DNA of 64,000 bases from NCBI GenBank assembly GCA_021014945.1, contig MU266360.1:1-64000 (forward strand). The letters are read 5' to 3'. Shown here one piece after another: positions 1-12,183 of the stretch (position 1 is the first letter of the stretch; the number at the start of each line of letters is the position of its first letter). The stretch is from Leucogyrophana mollusca. Its lineage: Eukaryota > Basidiomycota > Agaricomycetes > Boletales. Position numbers and translations under genes: made by a program. The notes under the pieces are model-generated. The model was not told the DNA's origin. It saw only the letters and a program-made list of their open reading frames with translations, and did not search any database.

Positions 1-966
1 TCAAGAAGCAAGGGGGGGCAAAGGTCACCCTTATCCCAAGACCGGAGACTCAAGATGTGCACTAAACCTGTAGTCATTGATGTCGAGACATGAGCTCACA
101 TCCTCATATCTAGTCGGAATTGTACTGGGTATGTCTAACAGAAAATAGATAAAAAGAAATAATACTTGTGTCGGAGAATGAATAATCTGTGCTCGGCAAT
201 TCGGCAAATAGCCGAAAATGGCGCAAACGAAGTGCTAATGCCCGAAAAGTCAACCTGATTCTTCTCGCCCACCGTATGGCGGGCCACCTCGCTTCATAAA
301 TGCGTAAAACATCAAATTGCGGCCCCAGTCACCGTCCCGGTGTCAGTGAAACTGTAACGCCCACATCCACAGCCTTTGCTCGTTCTTTGTTGTGGGCGGG
401 GCGGGCACCTCAAACCCGCTCTCCCTCCAACTGACGTGCGCTTAGGGAAATAGATAATTGGTTCATCCAAAGAGCACCTAGCATTAAGTATATGTGACTC
501 GACTCAGCCTCCGTCCAATCATGCGTGTTTCGAGTAGCGGACGAGTAAGGATATCGGAAGCTTTGCCTGTTCTTTCTAATTTCCGAGGACTCTTTCGGTC
601 AGCAGACCGATGTGTGTAATAAAACAGCGAATATGGCCTCAGTCTGTGAGCAAAATCCTGGTGTGAGGTTCATCAGAAAGGCGAGGCAGAGATGGTTACT
701 GGCACCTGTCACGCGAGGGGGCACGCGTGACACACCGTCACATTCCGTGAGGAATCCAAAGAGCGGTCTGTCAGATCCTCGTTCCTCATTGCTTTTTCGC
801 CGTCATTCAGCTCTATTATCCAGTTTTCTCTCTATTCCTCGCAGCGGCTCTAACTAGAGTATTCTGTGCTTGGTCTCGCATGAAGATTGGCCTGGGATCA
901 AGGCCAGCACCGAGGGAATTCACAGTGGGCTAGTCACCAAACTCTCCTCAGGCCCCAGCGATCTCC
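1..966. other. Upstream region of the LIM-RhoGAP gene
   Basis: No convincing gene. Short open frames here lack splice continuity and family features. The last 150 bases before the first ATG at 967 are pyrimidine-rich, as is common near fungal transcription starts, so this probably holds the promoter and 5' UTR of the LIM-RhoGAP gene. Confidence 0.5.
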
Positions 967-3900
967 ATGGCTCTTGACTCTGAATCTCTTCGTCTCCGGA
1001 AAGGCGAAGACGCTACAGCTCAATCCGCTGGTCCTATTTCTGCCCCTCCGACTAGCCCGTTTCGTCTTCCCGATCGCCCTCATTTCCCTACAAGAGCTTC
1101 TACTCTCGGCTCCACACAGGACCTCGGCCGCAACAACCTGGCCGCCAAATACGACATGGCAGCTCAGTCGCACAGCGAAGATTTAAATCACGGTTTATCT
1201 GCCAGATATGATGGTAACGGTATGCCCGGATCTTTGCCGCCGCCTTCCCCTGCTTTTCTGTCCGCCAGTCGTCCCACCACTCCCAATGGTTCTAATCAGC
1301 ACAATCACCCTTCGTCTTCCGGTCACTCTGATGAAAGGGCTCGACGTACCAGCATCGTGTCGTACTCCTCGGCCCATTCTGGCTCCTCCAGCTCCAGCTC
1401 ACCCAACAAGGCTGGTCCCATGACATCCACGTCCTCCGCTACATCTACCAACATCTCATCATCGTGAGTATTTTGTCCGTAGCCATGTTTTACTTGCTTT
1501 CCTCCTCCCTCCATTTGCCATGTTATCTCCGGATCCACCATCTGATTATTTGATGTTTCTGCAGTCCATGCACGGCGTGTGGAAACTCGATGCAGGGAGC
1601 ATTCGTTCGTGCCCTTGGCACAGTATATCATCTGAACTGCTTCAAGTGCATGGTATGGCTCTCCCCAAGATTCATTGACTACCTCTTTAACCCGAGATCA
1701 GGATTGCGGCGATGTCGTGGCATCCAAGTTCTTTCCGATTGATGGTCCAGATGGCAAGCAGCAGCCTCTCTGCGAACGAGACTACTTTCGTCGCCTGAAC
1801 CTTATCTGCGCCAAGTGCGGTATGGCTTTGCGAGGGAGCTACATTACGGCATGCAGTCAGTATCTTACCATACCTTCTGGTGCACACTCTGATACACGTT
1901 CTTCAGACAAGAAGTATCATGTGGAACACTTTACATGCACACTATGTCCGACTCTTTTCGGTCCGCAAGATTCCTATTACGAGCACGATGGTGATGTCTA
2001 CTGTCATTTCCACTACTCTACGCGTTTCGCCACAAAATGTGCCGGGTGCAGCAGTGCCATCCTTAAGCAGTTTGTGGAGATCAACCGCAACATGCGCGAC
2101 GAGTGCTGGCATCCAGAGTGTTATATGATCAACAAGGTGTGTGCTGTGTGTAATTGCATGGACAAAACTCGGTTGTTCACATGCTGTCCAGTTTTGGAAT
2201 GTCAAGGTCGTCTCACGACGGCCGAACGGGTCGATAAGTGACGGTACCGAAATCAATGAATCGTACGTTGAAGAGGAGAAACAGGAGACGCCCACGTCGC
2301 TCAAAGAGAAGCAGGCGAGGATGGAGCAACTTGTTTATCGTATCTGGACGTGAGGAATAGTTTCCAACTTGGTCGAAAATTCCACTAACCTGCCATCGTC
2401 CTAGCGTGCTTTCCGCTTTCGAAGAGTCTAGTGCTGCTTGTATTTCGGATATGTTGCGGCAGGTCAGCAACGGACAGTATCTGGACGCGATTAGGATGGC
2501 CGAGAAGTTTATATTGCACGTGGAGGTCCTTTTTGGAACTATTGATGACCTTGAGCATCACTCTGCTCGCCTTAATTTGAAGGGTTCGTTTGTGCCGTAC
2601 ATTATTGGATGGCCTAGCTTACGTTGGCGATAGGAATGTCTCATGTCCGCGAAGCTCGTATGCTATGCCGCAAGACCGTCGATCTCTTTACGCTGCTATC
2701 ACGAACGCAGGAGACTGGTTCGCGACGGATGGGGATGACGCAGGAGCTGCTTGCCCTTGTGACCGGGATAGCCCATTATCTCAAAATCCTCATACGAATC
2801 GCTCTGACCGGAGCGCTCAAGCTGGAGCGAGAACAGAGTGTCCGGGAGGCCATGCCGTCGTTCCTCGACAAGCTACATCTCCTCGCCGTTCAAGGAGGCG
2901 ACCCAGCTGCGCGGAGGATTATCAAGAGTGCGAACGGGGAGGTGATGAATCAGAACAAAGGTGCCAACTATGGGACTCAGGGTGTTACGTATGGCTTCAG
3001 GAGTCTGGCCCCCGAGCATGCAGGAGAATCTCCATTCTCAGCTGCCTCGCCTTCCAGGCTAACGGTGAACAACCCACCTTCCGATCGATGCGTCAAATGC
3101 ACGCAGGCGGTTGAGGAGGATTGCGTTAGACTGGGAACTTACCAGCGGTGGCATTCGCACTGCCTGCAGTGTAACACTTGTGGCAAGGCGGCCGCGGTTC
3201 CGGTGCCGAAGGAGCCTACCCCAACAAAGACTGCAGAGGAGAAGGAGAAAGAGAAGGAGAAGGAGAAAGAAAAGGGAGAGAAAGACACACCTAAGGTGTC
3301 GACTGCACGACGGCCACCAGCTAATGTTGGCATCTTCGTGTATGATGTCGAGTCTGTCAAGGACACGCCCTCATTTGGTGAAGTACCGATCGTGACCCTA
3401 TGTACGGATCATGCCCATGCCGGGTGTCGGGGTGGTTTCCAGGCGGTGTCTCGGCTCGAGCAATACGCGTTCCTGTTAAACATCGCCCTCAGACGGCTAT
3501 ACCTAGTGCTGAAGCAGCAGGGCGTCGTCCCATTGTCCCCAGGTATGTCTCTCCTGTCTCGTGCGATCTTGGCCCCTCGTTGACGGAGATATCAGTTGCA
3601 TCCTCGGCTCCAAGTGTAAACCAAAAGACAGGGGAACAAGATCCGTACCGCAACTCTGGCGACATCATGCGCATGAAATCGGTACACCTGGATCGCAAGC
3701 TTTCTGCCACCGCAAGATTACCCAAGCGATCGACGATAGTTGAGAGCCCTGCAGGCAGGACCGTGCATCCCTCGGAGCCGCAACGTTCACAGCACGAGAT
3801 TAAGGCCCCACAGCCGCAGAGGGCCCCACCACCAGGTCCCCTTGTAGCCGGACGTCAACCATCCCAGTTAAACGCAACCGCCGTATCCCAGCCTCCATCT

Positions 3901-5659
3901 CGAGCACAAATACGATCTCCTGGGACTTTGGACACCAGTCAGGCTGGACAGGTTATTCGACCCAACTTTGGTCGCGGCAACACGGAGGTGAAGATCATCG
4001 ACGAGTCAGCACCAAATTCGCCTGCAGGTGGTCCAGAAGAGCCCCCCTTACACGCGCCAGATGATGGTATCACATTAGCTGATATTCCGCAGCTCATGGA
4101 GGCCGCTCAGGCGCGTGAGCAGCAGCGCTCACTACCACGCCAGACCACGATACCCCATATGGCCGAACTTAGTGCGCTTGAGCTTGCTATTGTCAAACAC
4201 TCGGCTGTTCTTGCACTCCAGCGGTCGCCGCTGCGCGATCAGATTGATCTGGACGAGCTTCTAGAATTGGTGGAGATAAAGAAGGGCGGATTTTGGAATA
4301 AGCTATTCAAGGCCGGCGACAAGAAAAACGTCAAGAAAAAGGGTAAGCCGCGGTGTGCCGGGCCTAACGGAACGCCTAATTGACGATTTCGGTTAGGTGT
4401 CTTTGGCATCCCTCTTGAACTCTTGGTCGAGAAGGAAGGTTCCGATTCGCTCCTCGGCGCCACACGAGCAACCCTTAGAGTGCCGAGTTTCATTGATGAT
4501 GTCGTTTCTGCCATGAGGCAAATGGGTAAGCATGCACATTCTAGAGTGGCCTTGTGATTAATTAACTGGTGTTTCGTAGACATGTCTGTTGAAGGGATAT
4601 TCCGACGGAACGGGAACATCAGGCGTCTCAAGGATCTCGCGGACGCCATCGACCATGACCCGTCGTCTGTCGACCTCTCCCAGGACAATCCCGTACAACT
4701 CGCCGCCCTTTTGAAGAAATTCCTCCGGGAGCTACCTGAGCCTCTGATGACCTTCAAACTACATCGTTTGCTGATTGCGTCCCAAAGTGTGTCCGCTATT
4801 TCCCTTTTTGTGTCAGCACGTCTCAATAAGTCGTGAAGCTTTGCAACAGGAGGCAGACCGGAGAAGAGTACTTCATCTGGTTTCGATCCTCTTACCTAAG
4901 AGTCATCGAGATACCATGGAGGTTCTCTTTGTCTTCTTAAAATGGGTGGCCTCTTTCGCACATATGGACGAGTCCACTGGGAGCAAGATGGATCTACCGA
5001 ACTTGGCAACAGTGATTTGCCCTAGCATCTTGTATTCGCGAGGCCAAAACGCTGTGCGAGACGAGAGCTTCGGGGCAATCCGCGTTATCACCTCCTTGCT
5101 TGAAAATCAGGACGAGTTCTACACTGTACCCGAGGAGTTCCTGCCGATATTGCACGACCAGGAGTACTTTTCCAACAGCATGGAGTTGCCAAGCAAAGAC
5201 TTTATGAAGAAATGTGACACCTATATGCGCCTCAAAGCCAATGGGCCGTCGTCCATGGCTTTCATGGGATCGCCTGCCCAAGTCAGTTCACCCAGAATCT
5301 CTCCTCCTGGCGATCGCCCCGCTCTCATTACTACACCGAGCGAGCCCCAAGTGCGGAACGGTCGGCAACAATCGCCGCACGCGCATCCTGGGGTGGTACA
5401 CTCACCAATGTCTTATCCATCACCTGTGCATCCGGCCTCACTCTCGCAGGGCGTAGCTATGATACACGGACAGTCAATGCCAAGTCGTAATCCACAGTCC
5501 CAAGAGTCCGAGTGGTCCGCACCGCAGCGACCTACTAATGGCACATCTACACCTTCGCCTCGGCCATCATCTTACGTTCCGCCACGGCTAAGTGGCGAAC
5601 AACCTCAACTCTCTCCTCCGAATGGTCACCAGCCTACTGCGGTACGGCAACGTACATAA
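967..5659 (+). CDS. LRG1: LIM-domain Rho GTPase-activating protein (LRG1-type)
   Basis: Predicted 1369-residue Rho-GAP. Exons: 967-1463, 1565-1652, 1702-1855, 1907-2136, 2192-2349, 2405-2583, 2634-3542, 3596-4342, 4397-4525, 4580-4788, 4850-5659; all junctions are GT-AG and the phases close. A Ser/Pro-rich N terminus (about 1-166) precedes LIM modules: CxxC at 168-171 with HLNC at 188-191, a second starting CAKC at 231, a third CAGC module that looks incomplete, and a fourth near 587-696 interrupted by a Lys-Glu run. The RhoGAP domain spans about 988-1200, with EGIFRRNG carrying the arginine finger (R1039). Several LIM domains plus a C-terminal RhoGAP is the yeast Lrg1 layout; Lrg1 is a Rho1 GAP in cell-wall control. 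The tail is Pro/Ser-rich. The exon 10 donor (AGT then GTGTCC) is the least certain junction. Confidence 0.9.
3235..3285 (+). repeat. Lys-Glu coding low-complexity run
   Basis: Purine-only tract of repeated GAGAAG/GAGAAA units inside the LIM-RhoGAP coding exon. It encodes alternating Glu and Lys and splits the fourth LIM-like module, probably as a charged helical insertion. Confidence 0.85.
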
Positions 5660-6054
5660 TCCTCGCTGCGCGCCGTAATTATGCTACGCGCTCGCCCCGT
5701 TCATTCCGTGCTCCCAGCCATCACCCACTCATTTGCCCTCCCTGCGCATCTTTGATTTTTCGCATTATCTGTAGTTTACCGTACGCTTTCACTTATCAGT
5801 ATGACACGGACGAATTATTTTCGCAGTATACTCATGATACCCGTGCATTCGAATGTACGCAGTTTGAATGAAACGAAATAGTCTCCTTCATCTCATAAAG
5901 ACAGTCATTAATCCTTTGGGGCGTCCCAAATAGACTTCACAGTATGTGCTACGGATGCAAAGGGTCGAAGAGCATAGCTCATACGCATGCAGCATATAAT
6001 TTTGAGTAGCAAAGACAGAGGAGATGACATAAAACAATAGCGTATTCCATTGCT
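5660..6054. other. Convergent 3' intergenic region
   Basis: Lies between the stop codons of the LIM-RhoGAP gene and RPS15. AT-rich and without a supported gene; probably holds the 3' ends of both transcripts. Confidence 0.6.
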
Positions 6055-6873
6055 TTACTTCAGAGGAATGAAACGGGATGCTGTTGATAGGTTGAGTAAC
6101 CCCTCGCGTTTGGAAGCTTAAAAATGGCTTACAGTGCGTTGCACCAATCTGCAAGGAATTCCAAGTGAGCAAAACAAAAAAGGAAAGGTATGCAACAATA
6201 ACTCACACCAGGGCGACCGTGCTTGACGGGTCTGTACGAGCAGGAGAATTCGGCGAGGTAGTGACCAGTCATCTCGGGCTTGATCTCAACAGAGTTGAAG
6301 ACCTGTGTTCACAAGTAGGCCTGTCAGCTTCCACAGTCCACTACACGCGGCTTCAGACGCACCTTGCCGTTGTAGATGCCGACAACACTGCCGATCATCT
6401 CGGGAACGATAATCATGTCCCGGAGATGCGTCTTTACAACAGCAGGCTTTTCATTGGGGGGTGCCTCCTTCTTGGCCTTGCGCAGCTTCTTAATGAGACC
6501 CATTGGGCGACGCTTGAGACCGCGGCCGAACCGGCGCCGGGCGCGAGCATGGACGAGCTATCGAAGGAGTGCAAATATAATGGTTAGGTCTCATGAACCC
6601 TGCAAGACTGAGATAACCATACTTCTACGAACTGTAGTCCGATTAAGTCAGCTCTGCGGACAAGCACATAGTAAAGCGGCGCACCTCCTCATTGCTCAGA
6701 TCCAAGAGTTTGTCGAGCTCGACACCACGGTACGAGAACGTGCGGAATGTTCTCTTCTTCTTAAGCTCGGCGGCGAGAGTAGGGTCAGTGACTGATGAAT
6801 CCGCCTGAAATTTCAGAATCTTCCGTCAGCACAAGATCGCCCGGGGTATCAGCAGGCGGCTCATTCGCACCAT
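6055..6873 (-). CDS. RPS15: 40S ribosomal protein S15 (uS19)
   Basis: Predicted 154-residue small-subunit ribosomal protein. Exons in transcript order: 6873-6871 (only the ATG), 6804-6685, 6631-6623 (9 nt), 6557-6363, 6302-6207, 6148-6133 (16 nt), 6080-6055; total 465 nt. The product carries uS19 hallmarks: [72 protein letters not shown], and the C terminus ATHSSRFIPLK. The 9-nt exon supplies Phe-Val-Glu between NEE and LVHAR, matching the yeast EDFVKL segment. The gene is divergent from RPP2 and shares its 383-bp upstream region, suggesting co-regulation. An ATG-only first exon fits other fungal ribosomal protein genes. Confidence 0.95.
6623..6631 (-). other. RPS15: 9-nt microexon of RPS15
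   Basis: Read on the minus strand, CTACAG, then TTCGTAGAA, then GTATGG: an acceptor, three codons (Phe-Val-Glu) and a donor. Branch-like CTGAC and CTAAC elements lie in the upstream and downstream introns. Skipping it would delete three residues in frame from a conserved helix. Confidence 0.85.
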
Positions 6874-7256
6874 CTTGTGTCGTGAAGTGTCTTGCGGTTG
6901 TCGTGGATAACGGTGAGGCAAGGATTCGGCGCTATTGGGGCGGAGCGTAAATTTGGAAATTGTGGCTGAACTTTGATTGAGCACTACTGTACAGTACCAC
7001 CCGACCGAAACTTGGCAGTGTGGTGAGGGATCTACAACAACATCGTCGGATAGAATCCACAGGTCTTCCCTCGCGGATTAAAGGTGTGTGATACGCTGCA
7101 TACGCAAGGCGAACATGCGGTGCTAAATGTGTGTGTTCGTAGTGATTTGTGGCTGCCCGTAACTCAGTCTAACCGTACCAAACTTTCGACACTTGAAAGT
7201 GCGTAATCATTGTTTTTGATTCAGTTGGATCAATCCCTGACATGCCCGCTCGATAG
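6874..7256. promoter_or_regulatory. Shared divergent promoter of RPS15 and RPP2
   Basis: 383 bp between the start codons of two ribosomal protein genes transcribed away from each other. No other gene fits here. A bidirectional promoter is inferred from layout; no specific factor site was identified with confidence. Confidence 0.6.
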
Positions 7257-7770
7257 ATGCGTCATATCGCTGCTTACCTCCTTCTCCAAATCGGCGGCAA
7301 CGCCTCCCCTTCTGCTGAGGACGTCAAGAAGGTTCTTGGTGCTGTTGGCATTGAGTCTGACGAAGACCGTCTCGAAAAACTTATCTCCGAGCTTGAGGGC
7401 AAGGATGTTAATGCTGTCAGTCTACTCCCCGTCCATAACCCGTTCTCCCACACTAAACTGTCGCTATAATAGCTGATCGCTGAGGGTTCGGCCAAGCTTG
7501 CTTCCGTAAGTCGCATGTTCCGACTTGTTGCTTATCATTGCTGATGCCCTCGTCAGGTACCCTCTGGTGGTGCCGTTTCCGCTGGTGGTGCCGCTGCCCC
7601 TGCTGCCGGCGGTGCGCCGGCTGCCGCTGCGGAAGAGAAGAAGGAGGAGAAGAAGGAAGAGGAGAAGGTTAGTAGCAAATTCTTTGATCCCCCTTTGGGG
7701 ATAGGTGCTGATGCCTTGGCAAATGCAGGAGGAGTCGGACGACGACATGGGTTTCGGTCTCTTCGACTGA
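7257..7770 (+). CDS. RPP2: 60S acidic ribosomal protein P2
   Basis: Predicted 114-residue ribosomal stalk protein. Exons 7257-7415, 7473-7505, 7557-7667, 7729-7770 total 345 nt. The N terminus [15 protein letters not shown] followed by [13 protein letters not shown] is typical of P2 dimerisation domains. A Gly/Ala-rich hinge and Lys/Glu run follow, and the conserved tail [13 protein letters not shown] is present. P2 pairs with P1 on the P0 stalk and recruits translational GTPases. The open frame runs past the first exon into intron, so an intron-less reading would give a truncated product. Confidence 0.96.
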
Positions 7771-8919
7771 TCGCGTTAAGATTCTACTTTGTACCTTCAC
7801 AAAAACACGTACAGCTACTCGATATTAATGAAAAGAGTTTCTGCCCACGACAAAACCCTTGTGAGACTACATTGAAAGCAGACATTCCAATCAGAACAGA
7901 TCCGATAAATCGAGTAGCATGCGAAATGGATACAAGACATCCCAATACAGTTTGGCGAGGCGATGCTAGTGCTGTGTCAAGGCAGCCGGTATGTTCTCGG
8001 ATTTAGCATCAAAAATAACTATTATATCCGGAATTACCAATTTTGGACATTGTTCCGGCGGTGTGGAAACGAAGTGATTGAGTCCGATTGGCAGGCACGG
8101 GCCGTTACCGACGGCAAGTATGTAATATGACTTCCTGCGGGTTCCAATATGGGTAGGCGCCGAGGGATGCCGCAACGCTGCTGTTTTACATGAAATCACA
8201 ACTTCCACGCAATGTCCAGGGTGTTCCTTGTTGCGAGGAAAGCGCTGGAACGCCGTGGTAGGTTCCATGCAGGTGGAGCGTTCTTTCTCCCCATAAGAAC
8301 TGAACTTTCGAATGTGGCGTTGCCGCAATGTTGCCGCAGGAATCGGGAACAGAAACAAAGCCGCCGGCCCGAAGAAGGAAATGATGTGGAGAAGGCGGAA
8401 AAAGCCGGACACGGCCGGCGGTGGCCAGATTTGTGTTAGTTTTGATCTGCATTGTTTCGCCTGCTTTCGCACTGTGACAAACTCTGCAAATCTGGCAAGC
8501 TGAGCCAGCCCCGAACTGTGTCGTGAGTGCGACCTGACAGGATAACAACGCCGTAGACTTACACAGTCGGCTTTATCTCGAATTTATATCCCAGGTCAGT
8601 TCTACAAATATCGTTAATTTGGGCCCAGTAACGTGAAGCCAACCTGGATTAACCGCTGGACTAATAGGTTTATACGGCCCTTCTACACGCCTACACACCT
8701 CCATAATAAGTTTGGCTTTCGTCGCCCGTAGGCTCTTCGCGTCTTTCCCTCTTCTCTTCAAGGCGCCGTTCTCTGTCAAAACATCCTCCTTTCCTTCCTC
8801 CGCCCATCTTCACCACCCAATCCCCAGCCCAGCCACTCTCTGTATCTCTCGTTCTCGTCCCCTGTACATGTCTCTTGGCCCTGCTAGCTTTCGCATCTTA
8901 CTCTCTGTTTAATTCTCGC
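7771..8919. other. Intergenic region between RPP2 and the Zn2Cys6 gene
   Basis: A 168-codon open frame on the minus strand (7966-8472) starts with GTG and shows no recognisable domain or splice continuation, so I do not call it. The region probably holds the RPP2 3' end and the upstream region of the transcription factor gene; pyrimidine-rich stretches precede the ATG at 8920. Confidence 0.5.
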
Positions 8920-11900
8920 ATGGATCCCTATCCTCGCTCTCGCGAGGGCCCTCCCCTTACAGTACAACCCTTCACTTTCGTTCCAGCCAACCAACCACCC
9001 CCCGATGGCTCTCGCTATATTGCGACTCCCTCTATGGATCTAGACAAGGGCGATACCAGCATTGCATTCATGAAAGGTCCAAAGCGCAAGCGGTTGGCCA
9101 AGGTATGTTCTCCCACTCCAATCTGCACCCTCCGCTTTGAACGAACTTTTGCGGAAGGCTTGCGATGCCTGTCATAAAAGTAAGCGGCGTTGTGACGGAA
9201 CCGGTACGTTATCTGTCATCCATTCATCGAATTCGGCCCTTCATGACCCTCGTTATTCTCAAGCACCCTGTAGCAACTGGTGAGTGACCAAATTCATCTT
9301 TTTAACCCAGCCATTCAGACGGCGTTACAGCTACTTTGCGTCCAAAAAGTGTAGCTACACCGACGCCGCCGGCAACCCTGTCCCCGCTCCCAGACCGGCG
9401 AGAGCAGACAGGGCAGATGTGCCTGCGGATACCAATCACGGCCCCTATGCCAACTTCACCGACAGTTTCCAGGCTGGGCAGCAACCCTTCTCCGTCCCTC
9501 CTATTCCCCAAGGAGATATCATGTCGGCGTCAGTCGACTCTGATGATGATCGCGCGGCGTCGCGGAAGCGATTCAGATCCGAGCCCGGCAAATCAACAGA
9601 CCCTGCGCCGAGGTCCCTACCGTCGGTTTCCGTTGTCGACCGCAGCTCAGCTGAGCGGGACCCGGCCCTCACCCGTGAACTCGTGCACTGTTAGTACCTG
9701 TTGTACGGTCTCTATCACAATTCACTGATGACTATGCGTGGACAGTGTTCTTTACGCACCGTCAACCCCAGCGGATGATCATTCACAAACCGACCTTTTC
9801 TGTCGCCCTTAGCCGGGGTTTGGTCCCTCCATATCTTCTCCATGCCGTTTGCGCAGTCGCCGCGCCATTATCCAAACAACCGTGTTTGCGCATGTCCCCA
9901 TCGCGCTATGCTGGCAATCGTTATGCCCAGGAAGCCGTGTCACTCATGTTCGACAGTAATACAAGGAAGTTGATTTGCGAGCACTCCCTAGCTACAGCGC
10001 AGGCCCTGTGTCTGCTTCAGCTTCATGATAGGATGGCCAAGTCGGCATGGAGCGCCCCTTATCATAGTGCGTGGTCTAACGGCGATAAGTGTGTCTTGGC
10101 TGATCCTTTGCCATCAGAGCTTGCGTTGGATGTTCTCGAAAGCCTTGGCATGCTCAATCAAGATTATGCCATAGCAGCTCCCGTAAACTCTCCGGAATAT
10201 ATCGAGGCATGCATCGAGCGCGAGTGCGCTCGGCGCATTTTCTGGCATATATATATTTCAGACGTACATGCCAGCGTTTTATACGGGCGCGACGTCTCAG
10301 CCACAGACGAGCAATTGAAGCTTCGTCTCCCAGTAGACGAGACAAGTTTCGAGATGTCTGTTCACACTACTGTACCAGGTAAGTTTGTCATCAACTTTTG
10401 CTTCCTTGCCCGCTTATGACGGTCCACAGAGTACTTGTACATACCTTCTCCTCGAACCCTATACAGTTCTGAGATCGGTCAACTTATTCGCGTTCTTGCT
10501 ATACACGTGAAGGTGGAGAAAACAATGGATATATTCAACGGTGTGTTCTACGTGACCCATTAGCTACCACTTGCGCCTTAACACGCCAAAGACCCTAATT
10601 CAGGGAGGCACCCAGTGGCGGACTTGAGGGAGCAAGATGCAGCTCTGACTGTGCGTCACTGTTCGCTTGCGTAATCATAGTTGTATCTGCTGACAGTCTT
10701 TCCATCAATCACAGGCTTGGTCCGAGAACCTGCCTGATCACCTCCAATGGTCAGACGATAATCTCAGTATCCAATTGTCCATGTTCGAATCGGACTCCAA
10801 CATGGGTGCTTGGTGCTTTTGCTTCATGCATATCACCCACTGTTCGTGCATTTTCGGCTTGAATCAGGTGAGCCGATTTGGGTTGCACGTTCGTCGCCAA
10901 TCGCCCTCGTTGACGTACGGATGTATTTGGTGAATGTGTGTACAGGCTAGGCAACGATGTCGCACGGCTCAGGAAGGAGGTCCACCGTGGGCCCGTGAGA
11001 GACTGGACAAGATAATCAATGGTCTGGGCGGGAGAGCAAAGAACAGTGTGATCTGTAAGTCCCCTTCGCATCGGCTACCGAGAAGCGAGACTAACCACCT
11101 AAATATATCAGTGGGTGCCGCCATGTGGGTAAGTAGGAGCTGTATTTCTCGGTGGTGTGTGTGTACTGATTCCAAATTCTACTCCTTTGTCGATGGCTTG
11201 GTCCTTTTTCTCTTCTTATCTTCCATCGGGGTGTACAGCCGCTTTGGAAGTATTTGCGTGGCGAGCACCCTCAAGTGCGAACGTGGACCAAGGAGTTTGA
11301 AGAGGTGTGGGGTGTGAAGATCCAAGACCTTTGCACCCCGGCTCCGGAGCCGTTCCAAATGCGCCCTCCACCTGCCCGCGACACACCATCGTCTTCGGGG
11401 CCACCTCCGACCCTCGCTCTCCATAACTCTCCCTTGCAGCGTAGCGGCTCTGTGGTTTCTAGCACCAACTCGATCGCTTCTTCGTCAGCGTATTATGCGG
11501 TTGGCCGGGCGTCAGTTGAGCAGCGTCGGGTCAGTAAGCCCCTGTTTGTGGAAGGCGAAGGCGTTTCCGGTGGCTCGGAATCTCGGGAGAAGGAGCATGG
11601 CAGTAGGATGATCCCCGATTCCAACATAGATCCAGCACTTCAAGCATCCCCTAATCCGCGCGTCCAAGCAGTTACTGAGGGACTTCCTTCCCTTCCGTCA
11701 TTGAAAGCAAGCGGTCTCCTAGAATGGAGCTCGGGTCCAAGCGACAATGCCGCAAGTGTACCCGGAACGTCCACTTGGCAGCTTTCGTCGCAGCATCTCG
11801 CCCTACCCCGCCAAACTTCACGGGATCCCGTCCGATCACCCTTGGTTTCAACTTCCCCAGCAGATTTCTCCTCTCCCCGTTCTAGTACTACAACCCGCCC

Positions 11901-11943
11901 AACTGGCATGCCTGCCGGCCTGGATTGGCTGGCCAATGAATAG
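8920..11943 (+). CDS. Zn2Cys6 fungal transcription factor
   Basis: Predicted 792-residue nuclear regulator. Exons: 8920-9102, 9158-9203, 9264-9279 (16 nt), 9331-9689, 9746-10378, 10430-10540, 10604-10650, 10715-10867, 10946-11054, 11112-11128 (17 nt), 11239-11943; total 2379 nt. The binuclear zinc cluster after residue 60 reads ACDACHKSKRRC, then DGTAPCSNC, then YFASKKC, a perfect CX2CX6CX5CX2CX6C. Two introns interrupt this cluster. The middle region (HRQPQRMIIHKPTF, then a helical stretch with an ECARRIFWHIYISD segment) matches the fungal-specific transcription factor domain. The C terminus is Ser/Pro-rich. In-frame sequence exists upstream, but 8920 is the first ATG. Targets cannot be inferred. 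Confidence 0.9.
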
Positions 11944-12183
11944 ATGATCATTACTACGGGGCTGGTAGCTGTATAGACCTTTCATGCTTTATGGTGCCAA
12001 GTCTTCCGCCCGCCACCTATACTTCCCTCTCTTAGGCGTTGTCCGTCTTTAGTATCTATTCACGCAACTGTACACACACCTTTAATCGCAATGGCGGGTG
12101 GTAGGGTATTATGCTTTGGTCGTTACATCAGTCTCTGTAGTATACTATGCATCTTGCGTCCGTAGTCTGACTTATGGAGTGAT

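Noticed and set aside
7966..8472. 168-codon minus-strand frame
   Set aside because: Starts with GTG, has no domain or signal, and lies in a region without splice continuity.
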